The position numbers were made by a program, and so were the translations under genes. A stretch of 64,000 nt of DNA from Cannabis sativa (Eukaryota; Streptophyta; Magnoliopsida; Rosales; Cannabaceae), in the NCBI RefSeq assembly GCF_029168945.1, contig NC_083605.1:19729280-19793279 (forward strand), written 5' to 3'. Positions 38,001 to 48,103 of this stretch are shown one piece after another. How positions within the stretch are numbered: position 1 is the first letter of the stretch; every line of letters begins with the position of its first letter. A model generated the notes under the pieces. It saw only the letters and a program-made list of their open reading frames with translations, did not search any database and was not told the origin of the DNA.

Positions 38001-39500
38001 CTAGTACAGTCATTCAAATTAGGCAAATGGGCCTTCACAATTGGGGTGGTTCATGTGAGGGGGTGCTGGGTTCAGTATGTCGTACCCACTACTATGGCTC
38101 CCAACTCTCACACAAGGCCCAAAAGAGAGGAATTTAACCTTAAAATGAACATCTGTTATTAATGGAATAGGCCCCAAAACTAAATGGGCCTAAATAAAAT
38201 CTATCAAGAACTATGACATTTTATTTAGCAACAACAACCTATATGCATCTATAATGAAATTAAACACATAGGCTCACACAGGCACACTTTGGATGGGTCC
38301 CATCATGTTGCTAGGTCATACACAGATGAAAGAAGATTGTAAATATACCTGTTACAAATTATTATCTTGACCAAGTGAGCCATCAGATCAATAGATCTGG
38401 CAAAAGGTAACCATGGCTATTTGCAATCAAGTAATAATAGGTTTTGAAAACTTACACACAAGCTAAAACACATACTCCTGCAACAAGGTTAGCTGGATAG
38501 TTGGATGTAGGATTTATTTAATTTTAAATTAAATTATTAATTTCGAAATAATTTATTAAATAAAAAATAATTTTAAAAAATTTAAATAAAATTTGAATAA
38601 TTCGAAATTTAAAAAAAAAATAAATTTAAAATTAAACCTACAATTTTGAAAAAATTAGGTTTCAACCAACCTAAATATCATTTCAAAATTTGCTAACTAC
38701 TTTTAAAATTTAAATGTTATTTTATAAATAAAAATTAAATAAAAAATTTAAAAAGATAAATGAATATCTTTTTGAGATTTTAAATGTAATTTAAATAAAT
38801 AAAATAACAAAATTTAAAAGTTAGCAAAATATCTTACATCTTTTTAAAATTACATGATTATAGTTATCTTATTTTAAATTTAAATAAGGTCAAATTATTT
38901 AAAAAAATAAATTTAAAATATTTAAAATCTGACCTTAAATTTAAAAATAAGATAAGATATAATCAAATTTAAAAATAAGATAGATTATTAAGCAAATAAG
39001 ATAGATACTAACTATTTTTAAATTCAAATAACACTAATATCTTGAATTAAATTTAAAAAATATTAAATTAATTCATAATGATAATTAGAATTGAATTAGG
39101 AATAGTAATAGTATAAATATAGAACTACACAAAAAATCGGAAGTTAATTCCATGAAAAAGCATGAAAAATCGAAGAAAAACGAAAAAAATTGCGAAATTT
39201 TGTCACGACGAGTTTTCGCGATCGCAGGAAAATTTCAGCACAACTCCGATTTTTTCGAATCTTCAAAAAATCATAACTAAATCAAATTAAATCAAAATTG
39301 AGTTTTGTAAAAAAGTAACTTGCTTAATTTTTTCCATACTATCCAATAAAAATAATTCCAGAAACAGATATTCAATTATTTTTAACGAAAATTCACAAAC
39401 ACCAATCAATCATCAAATAACACTCAATACAACATGATACCATCCAAAAACAAACAAACAATCGTTTTAAAGTCCAAATTTCTTGCAAGTAAATCAATTA

Positions 39501-39517
39501 CCATGGCACTGAGGCTA
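39501..39517 (-). other. primer binding site of Copia D
   Basis: Minus strand TAGCCTCAGTGCCATGG, a decayed version of the site in B and C. Confidence 0.65.
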
Positions 39518-39519
39518 GT

Positions 39520-41408
39520 TGTTAGAAATTATTTTACCAGAATCTTAGATCTACTCACAAGTATGTTGATTAACACCCTAAATATGAACTTTCTAAAACG
39601 ATGAAATAAACACATATAAAGTTTAGGAAACCTTACATTGGGTGCAGCGGAATATAATGACTCCTTCCGTTCAGATATCTAGCCCTTGATTCCTTTCTGT
39701 AGTAGAGCATTATCAATATCTGAACCTGGATCTCTTCTGTGAATCTTTGATGCTGAAACCTCCTTCTTGCTGAAAGTCTTTCTTCACGATCTTCCTCACT
39801 ATGATTGATGTATCACTTGCTGTGTGTGGGCACTACTCTTACACTAAGAATTTCGAAATCTCAATGAGGAAGAGAGAGAGAGTGGGTTCGGCCAAAGATA
39901 GGGAGAGAGAAGGCTCAGTTTTTTTTCTGAATGAAAAAGTAGAAAATTTAAGTGTAATTTTCGTGAAGCCTTTACTATCTATTTATAGCATTCCACTAGG
40001 GTTAGGTTTGAATTATTTGGCATTAAAATAATGAAAATATCAGTTTAAAAATTCAAACCAAGTGGCCGGCCATGTACAGTAATGGGCCTTACTTGGATTT
40101 TGCAGTGTTCTCAATTCTGCATCTGATTTTCTCAAAAATGCCAATTTTTAAATTCAACCATTTAAATGCCAATTCTAACAATGTAATAACTATAAATAAT
40201 TATTAAATAATATTGTCATTATTATATTTATCAATTGAACCATACAAAGTATCATAATTAACAAATATGCCCCTATTAACTCTTTCTTTACAATTTCGCC
40301 CTTACTTAGTGAAAAATTCACAAATAGACATAGTCTAAATTGAGAATTATAATTGATTAATGAAAACCAATTACATGAGTCTTAAAAGCAATATTATCTC
40401 AACTAGTGCGGGGACCATGGGTCTATATAACCGAGCTTCCAATAAGTAGATCAAGAATTTAGCACTAAAATTCACTAGCTTATTAATTCTTCATTGAATC
40501 CACGCATAGAACTTAGAATTGCACTCTCAGTATATAGAATGCTCTATATGTTCCACCATATGATGCATCATTAGTTATCCATTGTTATAATCCTAATGTG
40601 ATCAATGATCCTCTATATGAATGATCTACACTGTAAAGGGATTAGATTACCGTTACACCCTACAATGTATTTATTCCTTAAAACACTTGACCCCGTACAA
40701 ATGATATTTCGGCTTATGTGAAATGAGTACTCCACCATTTATGTTCGTTTGGTCAAGCTCGAAGGAGATCATCCTTCGCTTACTATTTGTCAGATAGAAG
40801 CTATAGATTCCATGTTTATGCTAGCGCTCCCACTCAATTGCACTACCGTGTTACCAAAATGTACGTATCACCCTGACCTAAAAGTAGGCTTAACTAACAA
40901 ATCAAAGAACACGAATAGCCTTTCAAGATTGAGCCTAATCATAACAGGATTAAGAACATTTGATCTAGGATCAACTAGGCGATATTGACTTGAATAGATA
41001 TTACAGTAAGTTTAATAAATCTAAGTCAAAGTTCAATATCGGTCCCTTCCGATGCATACTCCATGCATCCAACCTAAGCTTTACTTTAACCAATGCTCTA
41101 GAAAGAACATAGCATTTCTCCAAATGCAAGTAAACTCTTGTTGTAGATTATCATATCAGTAAAACCCTGTGTCTGATAAATCTAGGAAACTTTATTCACA
41201 TAGTCATGTTTACTTTCCAATGTGTTGACAACACAATAAACAGGATCAAGTATGTGAAAAGGGTTTCAGACGAATTCATACATTATGTACATATAATCAT
41301 GAAATAAATCATGTGAACCATGCAACATTAAATGTTATTTCTGATCTATATTAATAAGTAAATCTGATTATATTGAAATGAGTTTTATTTAGGGCATAAA
41401 ACCCCACA
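39520..41408 (-). repeat. 5' LTR of Copia D
   Basis: 1889 bp; its outer end reads GGGCATAAAACCCCACA, one base different from the other copies. Minus-strand TATA box near 39985-39995. Confidence 0.9.
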
Positions 41409-42362
41409 GAAAAGGGCAGCAAGTCGAGTACGATAAACTTCAATGTCAAAATCCGCAAGAACATCTTTTCCATGGATGAAGAACTCGGCAAATGCAGCCA
41501 CAAATGCTCCGCAATCACTAATAACCAGAAAAGGAAAAAATAGTGAAGCAACTAAAAAACAACATAAAATAAACTTAAAAGAAACAACTCACTTTTTCTG
41601 CTGAGACGGAAGACCACCAATCTCCACAACTCTTAGAGGAGCTTTAGGGTCAGAACCTAAATCAGGAGCATGTGACCTATTCTTCCAAAATCCAAGGAGA
41701 TCAAAAAACAAAGGGAGCAACACAGAATAAGCCTTCATTGCATTCCTAGCTGCAGCATTCATTTTGGCAGTCCTTAAGGAATTATAAAGAAACAAAACCC
41801 CCTCAATCAAGTCAAGATGACCAAAAACCCAATGACTTTCCTTCCTAAGATTTATGATGAATAACACATGATCGGCTTCATACCAAGGCTTAGAACACAG
41901 AATTCGTAAACTTCGGATGTAATGCGCTATTAGGTGGGCAGCATGTATGTACGACATCTTAGTTTTTATTGCCTTGACTTTGTTGAACTTGTGGTACAAC
42001 GCTTGAATGGAATCATCGAAAAGACAATCAGTTGTCGCAAATTCAATGTAACAGCAGAAGAATATTTACCTTTTTTCCTAAGGTAATAGAATATATTGTT
42101 CATATGCTGAAACAAAAACAATGAAAAAACACAAATCAAAAAGGTTAAACAACTATTACAAAACTTGAATACAATAGCTAAACTTAACGACATTGATAAA
42201 ACAACTAAAAACCAACTATCATAAATTATAATGGAAAATAGAAACTTTACCGAGTCATTGATAAACATGTCACAGGTAGCCAAATGATAAAACTAGGTTT
42301 TATCCTCAACATAATCAACACCTAATCTAAACCCTGGGGAAAATTTCTTTGCACCATCAACA
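41409..42362 (-). pseudogene. Ulp1 (C48) protease-like gene, catalytic half, interrupted
   Basis: Minus-strand exons can be read with good splice sites: 42362-42251 (part of exon 4), 42106-42070, 42001-41593 and 41517 to the break at 41409. The 42001-41593 exon gives HWVFGHLDLIEGVLFLYNSL, the His and Asp region of Ulp1-type cysteine proteases, and ends GLPSQQK. The next exon continues with NDCGAFVAAFAEFF. His, Asp, Gln and Cys are thus all present. Exon 4 reads DGAKKFSPGFRLGVDY and carries an in-frame TAG at 42293-42295. Between 42069 and 42002 there is either a very short intron or a frameshift. Such Ulp1 genes with an acidic N-terminal part are common inside plant MULE and CACTA elements. 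The 3' end is lost at the Copia D insertion. A related block at 44103-44120 and 56387-57600 belongs to the same gene. Confidence 0.75.
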
Positions 42363-43023
42363 CACTACTAGAAAAATGGGTTTTAGTGACCCACATTGAG
42401 TAAGTCTAAAAATATTTAGTGACACTTCATTGCATGTCACTAATGAGGGTGACTAGAAAAATAGTTTTTAGTGACACTTCACACGTGTCACTAAACCCTT
42501 TTGCACTCACTCACTGCGCATCACTATATGTGTTTAGAGACAAGTTTTGACAGACTAAAAAAGTAACAGCAACACACAAAAAGTGTCACTATATCCTTAT
42601 TTATTTATTTATTATTGTTATTTTACATATATATTGACCCACCAAAAATGCCACTATATTAGGATTTTTTTAAAAAAATAATATTTAATTAAATTTTATA
42701 TTATTAATAAATTAATAATATATTATTTTTTAAATAGTAATTAAGAGAATATTTTTGAACTAAAATATTATTATAAAATTCTATGATACATTTTTAGACA
42801 GAAATAAAATACAAATTGTATATTTTATATCAAAATAATATTTACATGGATAAAATTAATTTTAACCCACAAAAAATAAACAAAATCAGATTCTAAATAG
42901 GTGACTTAATGAATCCAATATCAAATAATGGTACTATAAACACATTTATAATGAATTAAACAAAAACACACATTTATAATAAAAAAAACCAATAGCAATA
43001 CAACCAAATAAGATCACCACCAT

Positions 43024-43075
43024 GGGTCACAAAACCCAATCACCACTGTGGGTCACAAAACCCAATCACCACTGT
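43024..43075 (+). repeat. 26-bp direct duplication in the CACTA element
   Basis: GGGTCACAAAACCCAATCAC occurs twice, 26 bp apart. Confidence 0.75.
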
Positions 43076-43177
43076 TTTGCCACGAACCCGAAATCACCAT
43101 CCTCAGAAAAAAAACTCCATATTGCGTTGACCCACCTACACAGGAGAGAGAGAGCCAAATTGCATCCGCCCACCTAC

Positions 43178-43180
<3 letters not shown>

Positions 43181-43265
<85 letters not shown>
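43181..43265 (+). repeat. (GA)n microsatellite in the CACTA element
   Basis: About 41 GA units without interruption; it creates artificial Arg-Glu open frames. Confidence 0.95.
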
Positions 43266-43267
<2 letters not shown>

Positions 43268-44102
43268 CTTGAAACCCTCCATTCGACGTCCGTGCGGGAA
43301 AAGCGTGGCCTGAAGTTAGCGCTGTTCACTGGTGGAGATCAGAGACTTGAGAAGAGAAAGACAAATCGACCAAGAGCTTTTGAGTTTCGGAGGCCAGAGA
43401 AAATCATGGTGGTCCTCGTTTCAGTTGCCGATGATGGGAAAGGTCGGGCTTAGCCAAGGCTGAGTCATCGTACGGAGGAACCGAGAGGGAGAGAAAGAGA
43501 GAGGTGAGTGGTTCTAGTTTCATCACCGTGGCTACGGTACACTCACGCAGAGAAAGAGAAGGAAAAGAAGGGAAAGGGAAAGAGAAGGAAAAAGAAAGGT
43601 GGCTGCTAGGGTTTCTCATATTTTTCTTTTAGGGTTAGATTAAAAGAAATGCAATTTACATATATTAATAAATGTATCAGCTTTCATTGCAAGAAAAAAA
43701 AAATTAATAAATAAATGTATCAGCTCTTTTTTTAAAAAAACGATACAACTTTTTTTATTTCTTTTTCCAATAAAATACATAGGGTGACGCATAACAATAA
43801 ATGTATTTATGTTTTTTTATTTAATTTTTTCTTTACTTACAGAGTCACTTTATGCGTGTCAGGAAAAAGTTTTCCACTCACGCATAGGGTGACGCTAATT
43901 ACTTTTATTATAATAAAAATAATAAAAATAAATAAGTAAAAAATAAATTTATATTTATAGTGACACACATTATGTGCTATTAATATTGAATTTTGAGTGT
44001 CTCACTATGCGGGTCACTAAATCTTCTTTTAAATATTTAGTGACCCACATGTTTTGTGCATGTCACTAAATAGAGTCACTAAATGTCCAATTTGTAGTAG
44101 TG

Positions 44103-44241
44103 ACATAACAATTGAAATGCCTAAAACAACAAACAAACAACAACAACAACAAAAAAAAAACAATATTAAAATGAAATTTGTGAAAAAAACTAAAATAAAA
44201 TTGAAAAATAAAACAGAATGCAAATACAGAAAGAATAAAAC
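44103..44241 (-). pseudogene. Ulp1-like gene: start of exon 4 and end of intron 3
   Basis: Minus strand: an acceptor TTGTTTTAG at 44129-44121 precedes the first 18 bases of exon 4 (HFNCYV), which continue after the CACTA element at 42359. The intron part runs from 44122 back to the solo LTR at 44241. Confidence 0.7.
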
Positions 44242-45193
44242 TGTAATATCTCGAAAAATAAATAATATTCAAATAGACATATTTTATTAAATATGTAATT
44301 ATTTTGGAAACGAAGTAAGATTATGATCTTACATGGGATAATTATTGAGAATTTATTTAATGAAATAAAATATTTTTTCGGGTCCGGCAATTGTAGAAAT
44401 TTAGCGATGTGGTTAGTAATGTCACGACATTAATGGAAGAATTATTTTGAGAATATTCCGGATTAGTTTAGAATTTTTTTTAGAATGTCGGGCTGATGGA
44501 TTAGCAAAATTACCAAAATGCCCCTAGGTTATAATTTAAGTTTAGGTTTCTTTGAGGGGTAGATTAGTCATTTCATGTTTTGACATATTTATTTTGGTGG
44601 GCTAATTGTTATTTAAAAAAAAAAAAGGAAAGCAAAAGAAAGCAAACCCTATTTAAGGTTACTTCCAAGGCAAGAAAACAAAAAAATTTCATAACATCAA
44701 GCTTCTCTTTTTCATCTCCTCTTGCCGAACCCTAGAAGCAGCTGGCAACCAAGGAAAATTCATTCCATTTCTTCAATTCCTGAGCTAATCTTAACCCTAC
44801 AAGCTAGCTAAGTGGAGGTATGATCCTTCTATTCTTCCCTTGATTTTTTTTCTTGAGTTTAGTTTAGTTTAGGTTTTGGTAAAAGTTTTAATGAATTATG
44901 AGCTGGGGTATAAACTGAGGTTAAGGTTGGTTCTTAAGGTTGAATTGAAACTTGTTTGAGTTAAATTTGATTGAAGTTAAGGGCTGTTTAATTGGATTGG
45001 TGTTGAAAGTGATAAATTGGGATAAATTTCCATTAAAGAAGGTGTTTTTGAGATAATTGATGAATTGTGATTAAATGATGTGTTGGATATATTGTATTTG
45101 GTATATTGAACTGTTCTGGAAATGCAAATTAGGTTTGTGTTGGTTTTGGCTCGAGCTGGGGAAGAAAACCTAGAATTTTTCTAGTCTGCCAGC

Positions 45194-45241
45194 AACCGGT
45201 CGACCGGTTGGTTCTGGTGTACCAGAACCGGTCGACTGGTT
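45194..45241 (+). repeat. three abutting palindromes in the solo LTR
   Basis: AACCGGTCGACCGGTT (45194-45209) is a perfect palindrome. GGTTCTGGT-GT-ACCAGAACC (45210-45229) is a perfect 9-bp stem. AACCGGTCGACTGGTT (45226-45241) is a one-mismatch palindrome. Confidence 0.9.
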
Positions 45242-45507
45242 ACCTGTAGGGGAAAATTCTCAGGTTTTCTCCGAACTCTGTTTCGACTTAGGGTGGAACC
45301 TAGTAGCTGTCTTTGATTTTTTTTGAGTTATTTGGGCTATTTTGAAGTTGTTTAGGGCTAAGTATAATCGGTTTTAAATTAGGGTTTTAATCTGGAAAAA
45401 TTTCAAGTTAAAGTATTCATTTAATTTTAATTGTCATGACATAGGATCGGGATTGCCTAGCTTGTTTTCCACTCAGGTCGGCCCGTACGTTTGAATTCTG
45501 AACCAAG

Positions 45508-45994
45508 GTAAGAAAAGTATTATGCACCGTTTATGGTTAATGACTATAATTGTGATAGTCTCGGTTTTGATCGAGATTTTGACATGCATTTGATGTGACT
45601 CGATTATGATCGAGGTAATGATATGAAACGATTATCATCGTTGTGACTCGATTATGATCGGGAGAAATGGTATGAAACAATTATTATCGTTGTGACTCGA
45701 TTATGATCGAGTAAAAGATACGGTCATTACCGTTATGAGTAATTACTCATTGAAACTGCGGTTAGGTTTCTTACTTATCGTTTGCTTTATCGGGCAACAA
45801 TAGTGACATATTCAGCTCATAGTTAACGAGTGGTAAAAAGGGGTACTTTATAAAGTACCAGGACTGTATGTTTATGATATTGTGTTAATGTGTAATCATG
45901 TTGATATGAGATTTATTTAATAGTTATTGTCAGTTATTGTTTATTTCACTTTTCTTGCTGAGTCTCTGTGACTCACTAGTGTTTTATGGTGCAG
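45508..45994 (+). other. intron-like block with hairpin array in the solo LTR
   Basis: The block starts with a strong donor-like CCAAG|GTAAGA and ends at an acceptor-like GGTGCAG followed by GTAAAGGGAAGGC. Between them lie at least ten short inverted repeats (45542-45859), many with 6-bp stems and four-base loops, for example CTCGAT-TATG-ATCGAG at 45599 and 45696 and AACGAT-TATC-ATCGTT at 45627. GGTACTTTATAAAGTACC (45842-45859) and ATGAGTAATTACTCAT (45735-45750) are perfect palindromes. The LTR of G has the same layout with different repeats. Confidence 0.6.
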
Positions 45995-46191
45995 GTAAAG
46001 GGAAGGCAAAGGTTGAGCAGCCATGAGTTCGTGGTCATAGCACCGATGTACATATCAGCCGCAGTGGCACGACCCAGTAAACAGGATGCTCTATTTTGAA
46101 AATATTTTGGGATTACAAAGTTTATGTTGTAAAAGCACTAATAAACAAGTTTATGAATATTTTGAAAACAGGGGGACCCCGTAGTTAATAT

Positions 46192-48074
46192 TGTTGGAAG
46201 TTATTTTACCAGGAACTTAGATCTACTCACAAGTATGTTGATTTAACAACCTAAATATGAACTTCTAAAACGATATGAAATTAAACACATAAGAGTATCA
46301 GAAATCTTACAGTGATTGCAGCGGAATATATGTCTCCTCCCACTCAGATCTCTAACCCTTGATTCCTTTCTGTAGCAGAGTATAATCAAGATCTGAGCCC
46401 GAAAGTCCTTCTTTGTTGTTTCTGAATTCTACACAGCCTTCCTCACTATGATTGAGGTATTACTTGATGTGTGTGGGCACTACTCTAGCACTCATACATT
46501 TCGAAACAGTGAAGGAAGAGAGAGAGAGAGGGTGGCGGCTCAGAGAGAATTTTCTGAGAGAAAATTCTTTCAGAATAATGCTGTGAAAAGGTTGTACAGT
46601 TGTTGTTTTTAACTCTGAAGCCTTTGCCTTCTATTTATAGAAGACCACCAAGGGCTATGATTGCCATTTGGAATTGAAAAAATCAAAGGGAAAAGGAAGC
46701 TAAGTGGCCGGCCTAGGCAATGTGGAAACAAGGCTTGCCACTTTTCCAACTTTCCTTTTCCTACACTCATAGTTTCCTGTTTTGTGAAAAACTGCCAATT
46801 CCATTGTTCAACCATATTAATGACAAATCTAATTATTTAATAATTAAAATTAATTATCAAATAATATATTATCATTTATTTTATTAATAATGATACTAAT
46901 TAAAGTTTCCCAATTAATAAATATGCCCTTCAAAATCTCTATTTACTGTTTTGCCCTTAATAAGTGCTAAATTCTCAAATAGACAAGTCCATCTTGAGAA
47001 TTTTTAATTGATTAATTAAAATCAATTAAATGAGTCTTACAAGTAATATCATCTCAACTAGTGAGGGGACCATGGGTCTATATATCCGAGCTTCCAATAA
47101 GCAGATCTAGAATTTACCACTTAAATTCACTGACTTATTAATTCTTCGTTGAATCCACACATAGAACTCAGAATTGCACTCTCAGTATATAGAATGCTCT
47201 ATATGTTCCACCATATATACACATTATTAGTTATCCATTGTTATAATTCTAATGTGATCAATGATCCTCTATATGGATGATTTACACTGTAAAGGGACTT
47301 AAATTACCGTAACACCCTACAATGTATTTTATCCTTAAAACACTTAACCCTGTATAAATGATATTTCAACTAAGTGAAATGAGTACTCAATCATTTATCT
47401 CGTTTGGTTAAGCTCGAAGGAAATCACCCTTTGCTTACTATTCGCCAGATAGAAGCTATAGATTCCATATTTATGTTAGCGCTCCCACTCAATCGCACTG
47501 CCGTGTTCCCAAAATGTATGTATTGCCCAGACTAAAGATTTAGGCTTAACTAACAAATCAAAGAACACGAATAACACTCTTGAAATTAAGCCTAACCATA
47601 TCAGGATTTAGATCATGTGATCTAGGATCAACTTATGATATTGCATTTGAATAGATGCTTACGGTAAGTTTCAAAATCTAATTCAAAGTTCAATATCGGT
47701 CCATTCCAATGCATACTCCATGCATCCAACCTGAGCTTTACTTTAACCTATGTTCTGGAAAGAACATAACATTTCTCCAAATGTAAGTAAACTCTGTTGT
47801 AGATTGTCATATCAGTGAAACCCAGTGTTCTGATAAATCTAGGAATACTTTATTCACATAGTCATGTTTATTTTCCACTGTGTTGACAACACAATAAACA
47901 TGTTCAAGTATGTGAAAGGGGTTTGGATGAATTTATAAATCAAATAGACAAGCAATTGATTAAGTGAACCAAAACATACACAAGTGAATGAAAAATTACT
48001 TCTGTTACTTTATTGATATTGAATAATCTGGATTACATTTTAACAGAGTTTTATTTAGGGCATAAAACCCAACA
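46192..48074 (-). repeat. 3' LTR of Copia E
   Basis: 1883 bp; ends TGTTGG and CCAACA as viewed on the plus strand. A minus-strand TATA box (TATAAATAG) lies near 46632-46640. It is a relative, not a close copy, of the B/C/D LTRs. Confidence 0.92.
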
Positions 48075-48090
48075 AACTCCCACTTGCACT
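48075..48090 (-). other. polypurine tract of Copia E
   Basis: Minus strand AGTGCAAGTGGGAGTT abuts the 3' LTR, 14 bp after the pol stop codon. Confidence 0.8.
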
Positions 48091-48103
48091 AATATAAAAC
48101 AAA

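Larger units (their letters stand above)
35029..41408 (-). mobile_element. Copia element D, inverted, 3' part missing
   Basis: Minus-strand copy of the B/C family: LTR 41408-39520, PBS 39517-39501, leader with the conserved block at about 36330-36000, and interior to 35029, where it is cut off. The missing part corresponds to C from about 31287 to its 3' LTR. It keeps the empty Helitron site at 37934/37935. The LTR start lies inside the last preserved exon of the Ulp1-like gene, so D inserted into that gene. Confidence 0.85.
42363..44102. mobile_element. CACTA element, 1740 bp, non-autonomous, with 3-bp target duplication
   Basis: It begins CACTACTAGAAAAATGG and ends with ...TTTGTAGTAGTG, so both ends share the CACTACTA inverted terminus. 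ACA at 42360-42362 and 44103-44105 is the expected 3-bp target duplication. Subterminal repeats of the TAGTGACAC/GTGTCACTA type crowd both ends, the typical binding sites of the CACTA transposase. No transposase frame exists. It sits inside exon 4 of the Ulp1-like gene; removing it and one ACA restores the exon frame. Confidence 0.92.
44242..46191 (+). mobile_element. gypsy solo LTR, left part
   Basis: The LTR begins TGTAATATCTCG at 44242 and resumes at about 56216 to end GGCATTACA at 56375, after interruption by Copia E. Host intron sequence lies on both sides, with AAAAC (44237-44241) and AAAAT (56376-56380) as a once-mutated 5-bp target duplication, so no internal gypsy region remains. It has a TATA-like CTATTTAAG near 44650 and a candidate donor at 44818 (GAG|GTATGA). 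Its order of motifs parallels the LTR of element G: ACCGGT palindromes, a GTAAGA donor, a hairpin array, a TGAGTC palindrome and the GTAAAGG motif. Confidence 0.8.

Noticed and set aside
41966..42283. 105-codon frame as a separate gene
   Set aside because: It is intron and exon sequence of the Ulp1-like gene read through splice sites; the real exons are at 42251 and above, and 42106-42070.
43022..43453. 143-codon frame rich in Arg-Glu
   Set aside because: Produced by the (GA)n microsatellite and the 26-bp duplication in the CACTA element.
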